Assembly (NCBI GenBank): GCA_902478395.1
Contig: CABSKZ010000174.1
Span: 1 to 6,307 of the forward strand
Origin: an uncultured Eubacteriales bacterium
GTDB lineage: Bacteria; Bacillota; Clostridia; UBA1381; UBA9506
Length of the DNA: 6,307 nt
Reading direction: 5' to 3'
The translations under genes were made by a program, and so were the position numbers. The notes under the pieces were generated by a model. The model saw only the letters and a list, made by a program, of their open reading frames with translations. It was not told where the DNA came from and searched no databases. Positions 5,233 through 6,307 of the stretch are shown one piece after another (position 1 is the stretch's first letter; each line of letters starts with the position of its first letter).

Positions 5233-6307
5233 ATGGTAGCAATTGAGAAAGTAAAAGGTTTTTTCGCATCAAAGAAATCAGCAGACAACACAAAGCCCGC
5301 CGGCAAAAAGAGCAAAAGGAAGCATTTGAAGCGGTGGATTGCGATTATCATTGTGGTCGCGCTTCTTGCTGTGCTGCTTCTTCCGCTGTTCTTGGGTGGA
5401 GGCGCGAAACCCGCGATGTCAAATCAGATTGACGTCACGGTAGAGCGGGGAGAGGTCAAAAGTACCATCTCCTCCAGCGGAATTATTGAGCCTGTCGAGC
5501 GGTACGATATTGTTCCGATGGCAAAGGGAAAAATTATGTCTGCTCCCTTTGAAGAGGGGGATGTCGTTAAAAAAGATGATGTTCTCTACAGCTTTGATGC
5601 AAGGGATGTCACAATCAATATGCAAAAGACGGAAAACAGCATCAATAAACTGGATTTGACGGATAAAACAACAAGGGACAGCATCAATGACCAGGTAATA
5701 ACAGCGCCGCAAAGCGGTAAAATTGTGGGACTGACGCTGAAGGTTGGCGACACGGTGGCACAGAGCGGCGGTAAAATATGTGAAATCCAAAAGCAGGACA
5801 GCTTTTCCATCAAGGTTCCCTTCAGTGCGGGACAGATTGGTAACATCTCAGTCGGACAAAGTGCAACACTAATCAGCGCCGAGTTCATGTCCCAGTTCAG
5901 CGGCTGGGTTTCCGATGTGTCCAGCAGTTCGAGCGGCTCTGAAAACGGCAGTGTATTGTACGATGTAGAAATTACAGCGGACAATCCTGGCGCTCTGACC
6001 AAGGGAAGCAAGGTTGTTGCGGTGGTACATACACCTGCCGGCGATGTGGAATCGCCGCTTCCGGGAACGATGGATTTTGAATCTGTTTCCACGGTGAGTG
6101 CTACAGTTGGCGGCGAGGTTGCCGCGTTGTATTACAAAGAGGGAGATGTTGTAGAAAAAGGTCAGACCATTCTCCGCCTACATAATGATTCCCTATACAA
6201 TTCGCTGGATAAAAGCCAGCTGGACAAAAAAGATTTGCAGCTGACCATGGAATCACAGGCAAAATCGTTGGAAGATTATAATATCAAATCTCCGATCGAC
6301 GGCGTCG
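5233..6307 (+). CDS. HlyD/MacA-type membrane fusion protein, 3' end outside window
   Basis: This is the adaptor of an efflux system, incomplete: 358 codons are present and the frame is still open at the window edge. A lysine-rich cytoplasmic head (1-34) precedes one membrane segment (35-54), and the rest lies outside the cell. The first biotinyl-lipoyl unit is split in the usual way: GKIMSAPFEEGDVVKKDDVLY (98-119), a short helical hairpin (about 126-152), and ITAPQSGKIVGLTLKVGD (156-173). A beta-barrel-like region with SVGQSATL (206-213) follows, including a serine/glycine-rich stretch (230-240). A second unit then begins with GGEVAALYYKEGDVVEKGQ (293-311), a helical hairpin, and IKSPIDGV at the edge. 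The start follows AAAGGGGAAGG (5215-5225) by 7 bases. An ABC ATPase and permease are expected to the right. Control by the divergent MarR protein is inferred. Confidence 0.87.
   Translation, partial: MVAIEKVKGFFASKKSADNTKPAGKKSKRKHLKRWIAIIIVVALLAVLLLPLFLGGGAKPAMSNQIDVTVERGEVKSTISSSGIIEPVERYDIVPMAKGKIMSAPFEEGDVVKKDDVLYSFDARDVTINMQKTENSINKLDLTDKTTRDSINDQVITAPQSGKIVGLTLKVGDTVAQSGGKICEIQKQDSFSIKVPFSAGQIGNISVGQSATLISAEFMSQFSGWVSDVSSSSSGSENGSVLYDVEITADNPGALTKGSKVVAVVHTPAGDVESPLPGTMDFESVSTVSATVGGEVAALYYKEGDVVEKGQTILRLHNDSLYNSLDKSQLDKKDLQLTMESQAKSLEDYNIKSPIDGV

Noticed and set aside
5419..6092. Long open frames on the - strand inside the adaptor gene
   Set aside because: They are antisense to a clear HlyD-type frame, lack ribosome sites and show no family resemblance.

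Overview
The window looks like chromosomal DNA from an anaerobic, low-to-mid GC Firmicute, most likely a member of the Clostridia. The evidence is the compact Gram-positive style feoA-feoB-fur operon, the DUF421/DUF4363 pair, a small Cys-rich DUF1540-like protein, strong purine-rich Shine-Dalgarno sites and consensus sigma-A promoters. I cannot name a genus. The first 18 bases match the Nextera/Tn5 mosaic-end adapter, so the left edge is almost certainly an untrimmed contig end and not genomic sequence.

Left part (about 85-2909, + strand): an iron-uptake operon. A TTGACA-17-TATCAT promoter with a good Fur box just downstream leads into feoA, then feoB (a 605-residue GTPase-permease). These are followed by a 63-residue protein with eight cysteines in zinc-ribbon style pairs and a Fur-family regulator whose start overlaps the end of that small gene. 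The layout suggests a self-limiting circuit: the Fur-type repressor is the last gene of an operon that carries a Fur box at its front. A 13-bp perfect hairpin at 2874-2909 ends the operon and also serves the convergent gene.

Middle (about 2899-4339, - strand): a 53-residue Cys-rich DUF1540-like protein converges on fur. Upstream of it, on the same strand, is a translationally coupled pair encoding a DUF421/YetF-type membrane protein and a DUF4363 membrane-anchored protein. The roughly 215-bp gap before this pair holds a nested dyad that could be an operator, and the terminator of the next gene.

Right part (4567-6307): a MarR-family regulator (- strand) is divergent from an HlyD/MacA-type membrane fusion protein (+ strand) that runs off the window. 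The intergenic region carries two opposed promoters whose -10 hexamers sit back to back around a single G, overlapped by an imperfect palindrome suited to MarR binding. This suggests that MarR controls both itself and an efflux operon, whose transporter genes would lie to the right. The fusion protein appears to begin a second biotinyl-lipoyl unit after completing a first one.

No stretch over 300 bases lacks a gene. I found no CRISPR array, insertion sequence, rRNA or convincing tRNA. The most distinctive items are the 8-Cys protein between feoB and fur, the symmetric bidirectional promoter, and the tandem-unit adaptor protein.
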